64,000 bases of DNA from Streptomyces sp. NBC_00190 (GTDB taxonomy: Bacteria > Actinomycetota > Actinomycetes > Streptomycetales > Streptomycetaceae), in contig NZ_CP108131.1 of the NCBI RefSeq assembly GCF_036203305.1, positions 6,448,001 to 6,512,000 of the forward strand, in the 5' to 3' direction. This document shows, one piece after another, positions 62,604-64,000 of the stretch (its first letter is position 1; every line of letters begins with the position of its first letter). The translations under genes were made by a program, and so were the position numbers. The notes beneath the pieces were generated by a model. That model worked only from the letters and a program-made list of their open reading frames with translations, was not told where the DNA came from and did not search any database.

Positions 62604-64000
62604 GTGTCTGTAACGTTGTTCCCTGGCGTCGGAGCCGGTGCGCTCCTGGAGTCGACCCTGCTTGCGCAGGACCGGTCGATGCGCATCGGTGCCATCCACC
62701 GCCTTGACTACAACGAAGCAATCGTCCTGACTCACGACAAGTGGAAGTTCGACGCAGGGGGCATCCCGCAATACGCGTTCCTGCTCGCCACAGCTCGCGA
62801 GATCGACGGAGACTCTCGCGACGATGACGAGGTTCTGCTGCTCCGAGTTGATGGCACCGCACCCCTTGCCATGGAGTCAGATCTGCACGCCGTCCGAGAG
62901 GAGGCCCTGCGGGCGGCCCTGTCGAGCAACGGTGACCCGTCCCCCTCAGTAGTGCTCGACGTTAATCTCGATCCGTTCACCAAGAATCGAGTGTCCTTCA
63001 CTGGACTCAGGTGCCGGATTCTCGGAACCTTCTACGAAGATGACGTGGACGGAAAGAAGCGTCTCGACTTTGGTGCGGACGTTGACAACTTCTACGCTAC
63101 GTCTACATACCGAGTTTTGAAGCCTGTTGGTGAAGGTCTGTCTGAGATTGCCTCTTACCTTAAGCCGTCTGATAGGGAGGTTGAGAGGGTACGCATCGGA
63201 TCGGTTCGATATTCTGCAACGCGACGTCGTGCTAAAGCGGCCAAGCAGGATGACTCTGCCGTCATGATCAATATTCATGACTTCATCGGCACCAAGACCG
63301 GTCTACTCGGCATGACACGGATGGGCAAGTCCAATACAGCAAAGATCATCATTGCGCGAACGTTTGCCGTTTCCGAACGACGTCGCGCCGCGGGCGGAAC
63401 GCCGATTGGTCAGCTAATCTTTGACCCTCAGGGCGAATATGCAAATCCGAACACGCAGGATGGCACCGAGATTGCCGCAATCGGCGAACAGCATGTGCGC
63501 ATCTTCAAGTTCGGTGCTGGGAGCACTGAGCCTCATGTGCGGCCATTGGGCATCAACTTCTTTGACCCTGCCCAGGTTGAAGCGGTGCAGGGGCTCATCG
63601 CGGATAAGCTCCGTTCAGATGGATCTGCTGGGTATATCAATGACTTCGCTGTAACTCGCTTCACAGACATCCCTAATGATTACAGCGAGACGACGCGGGC
63701 ACAGCGAGGCCGCCTGATCCTCTATGCATCTCTGGATCGTGCAGGCTTCGCCCTCCCAAGCCATAACGCAGGTACATCTCAGGCGTTCTCCGTGAAGCTT
63801 GCAATCAAAGAAGAGCTGCGCGCCGCGGTTACGGAGAAGGTGCGGAGGAACCTCTTTGCCCCAGCTGGTCGAGCTTTTGCGGTCAAGGGGCAGGATATTC
63901 GTCCGCTCGTGGATGCAATCATCGAACTGCGGAATGCGGGCAACGTCGAGGCCCAGAAGTTCTGCGATGACGTGCGCTGGACATCTACCGAACCAATCTA
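62604..64000 (+). CDS. HerA/DUF87-type ATPase (gene leaves the window on the right)
   Basis: The frame is open from GTG at 62604 to the window edge (465 residues). GGGGAGGAAGA lies just before the start. The N-terminal ~200 residues (TLFPGVGAGALLESTLLAQD, LDYNEAIVLTHDKWKF) would form the HAS-barrel-like entry. Walker A is LLGMTRMGKSNTAKI (about residue 238-246) and Walker B LIFDPQGEY. These are features of the HerA/VirD4 hexameric DNA pumps. Many codons end in A or T, unlike every other gene here, so the gene is a recent arrival. HerA ATPases work with NurA in repair, or with Sir2 or DUF4297 nucleases in phage defence; the partner would lie to the right. Confidence 0.85.
   Translation, partial: MSVTLFPGVGAGALLESTLLAQDRSMRIGAIHRLDYNEAIVLTHDKWKFDAGGIPQYAFLLATAREIDGDSRDDDEVLLLRVDGTAPLAMESDLHAVREEALRAALSSNGDPSPSVVLDVNLDPFTKNRVSFTGLRCRILGTFYEDDVDGKKRLDFGADVDNFYATSTYRVLKPVGEGLSEIASYLKPSDREVERVRIGSVRYSATRRRAKAAKQDDSAVMINIHDFIGTKTGLLGMTRMGKSNTAKIIIARTFAVSERRRAAGGTPIGQLIFDPQGEYANPNTQDGTEIAAIGEQHVRIFKFGAGSTEPHVRPLGINFFDPAQVEAVQGLIADKLRSDGSAGYINDFAVTRFTDIPNDYSETTRAQRGRLILYASLDRAGFALPSHNAGTSQAFSVKLAIKEELRAAVTEKVRRNLFAPAGRAFAVKGQDIRPLVDAIIELRNAGNVEAQKFCDDVRWTSTEPI

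Overview
The window is high-GC actinobacterial chromosome. Streptomyces or a close relative is the best guess. Codons end almost always in G or C, GTG starts are common, start/stop overlaps of the ATGA and GTGA type link genes, and the families are streptomycete: large LuxR (LAL) regulators, PucR and AraC regulators, WXG100 proteins, PP2C-free Ser/Thr kinases and secreted serine hydrolases.

Left part, 0-22.3 kb: a metabolic block read almost wholly on the + strand. It holds the tail of a flavin disulfide reductase, three paralogous small alpha/beta hydrolases (640, 5553, 21532), an HSL-type esterase coupled to a YtcJ-like amidohydrolase, an acetate-transporter-like membrane protein, and a complete sugar ABC importer (lipoprotein plus two permeases, no ATPase) coupled by overlap to a 922-residue LAL regulator. 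A BPO-type hydrolase, an LLM flavin monooxygenase and its FMN reductase follow, then a second LAL regulator with an altered Walker A, a PucR regulator, another hydrolase and an AraC regulator. 22.3-31.9 kb: a broken PIN-toxin gene; a NarL/DesK-type two-component pair divergent from two tandem secreted beta-lactamase-like hydrolases; a secreted M9 collagenase; and a membrane Ser/Thr kinase.

Middle, 32-47.1 kb: accessory DNA. A SWIM protein is coupled to a SNF2 helicase, followed by a pRiA4b ORF-3-like protein and an AbiEii-like nucleotidyltransferase with a frameshift. Then comes a scrap yard of pseudogenes (IS701, IS110, a P-loop kinase, a conservon-type sensor, two copies of a corA tail). 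This surrounds a type VII secretion toxin cassette: two WXG100-like proteins, a toxin ending in an RNase A-like domain, candidate immunity genes and an orphan second toxin tip. Arrays of an 8-11 bp CTCCCCAG repeat mark five junctions here. A gapless ~350 bp direct repeat (corA tail plus array) brackets the toxin cassette at a constant 6396 bp offset.

Right part, 47.1-64 kb: a defence island. On the - strand four overlapping or closely spaced genes encode a RecB/Cas4-like nuclease with Cys cluster, a PD-(D/E)XK REase with zinc ribbon, a DinG-like helicase, and a large protein that I read as pPIWI-RE, the PIWI-family protein known from a three-gene predicted anti-plasmid/phage system. Divergent from it is a cytosolic Ser/Thr kinase, which meets tail to tail an N6-adenine methylase-like protein with a fused HsdS-like C-terminus and an NPPA motif IV. 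An identical 13-bp element, AACAAAGTCAAGC, lies 75 bp before the kinase start and 72 bp before the methylase start, which ties the modules together. The window ends inside a HerA-like ATPase gene of clearly lower GC, probably another defence gene.
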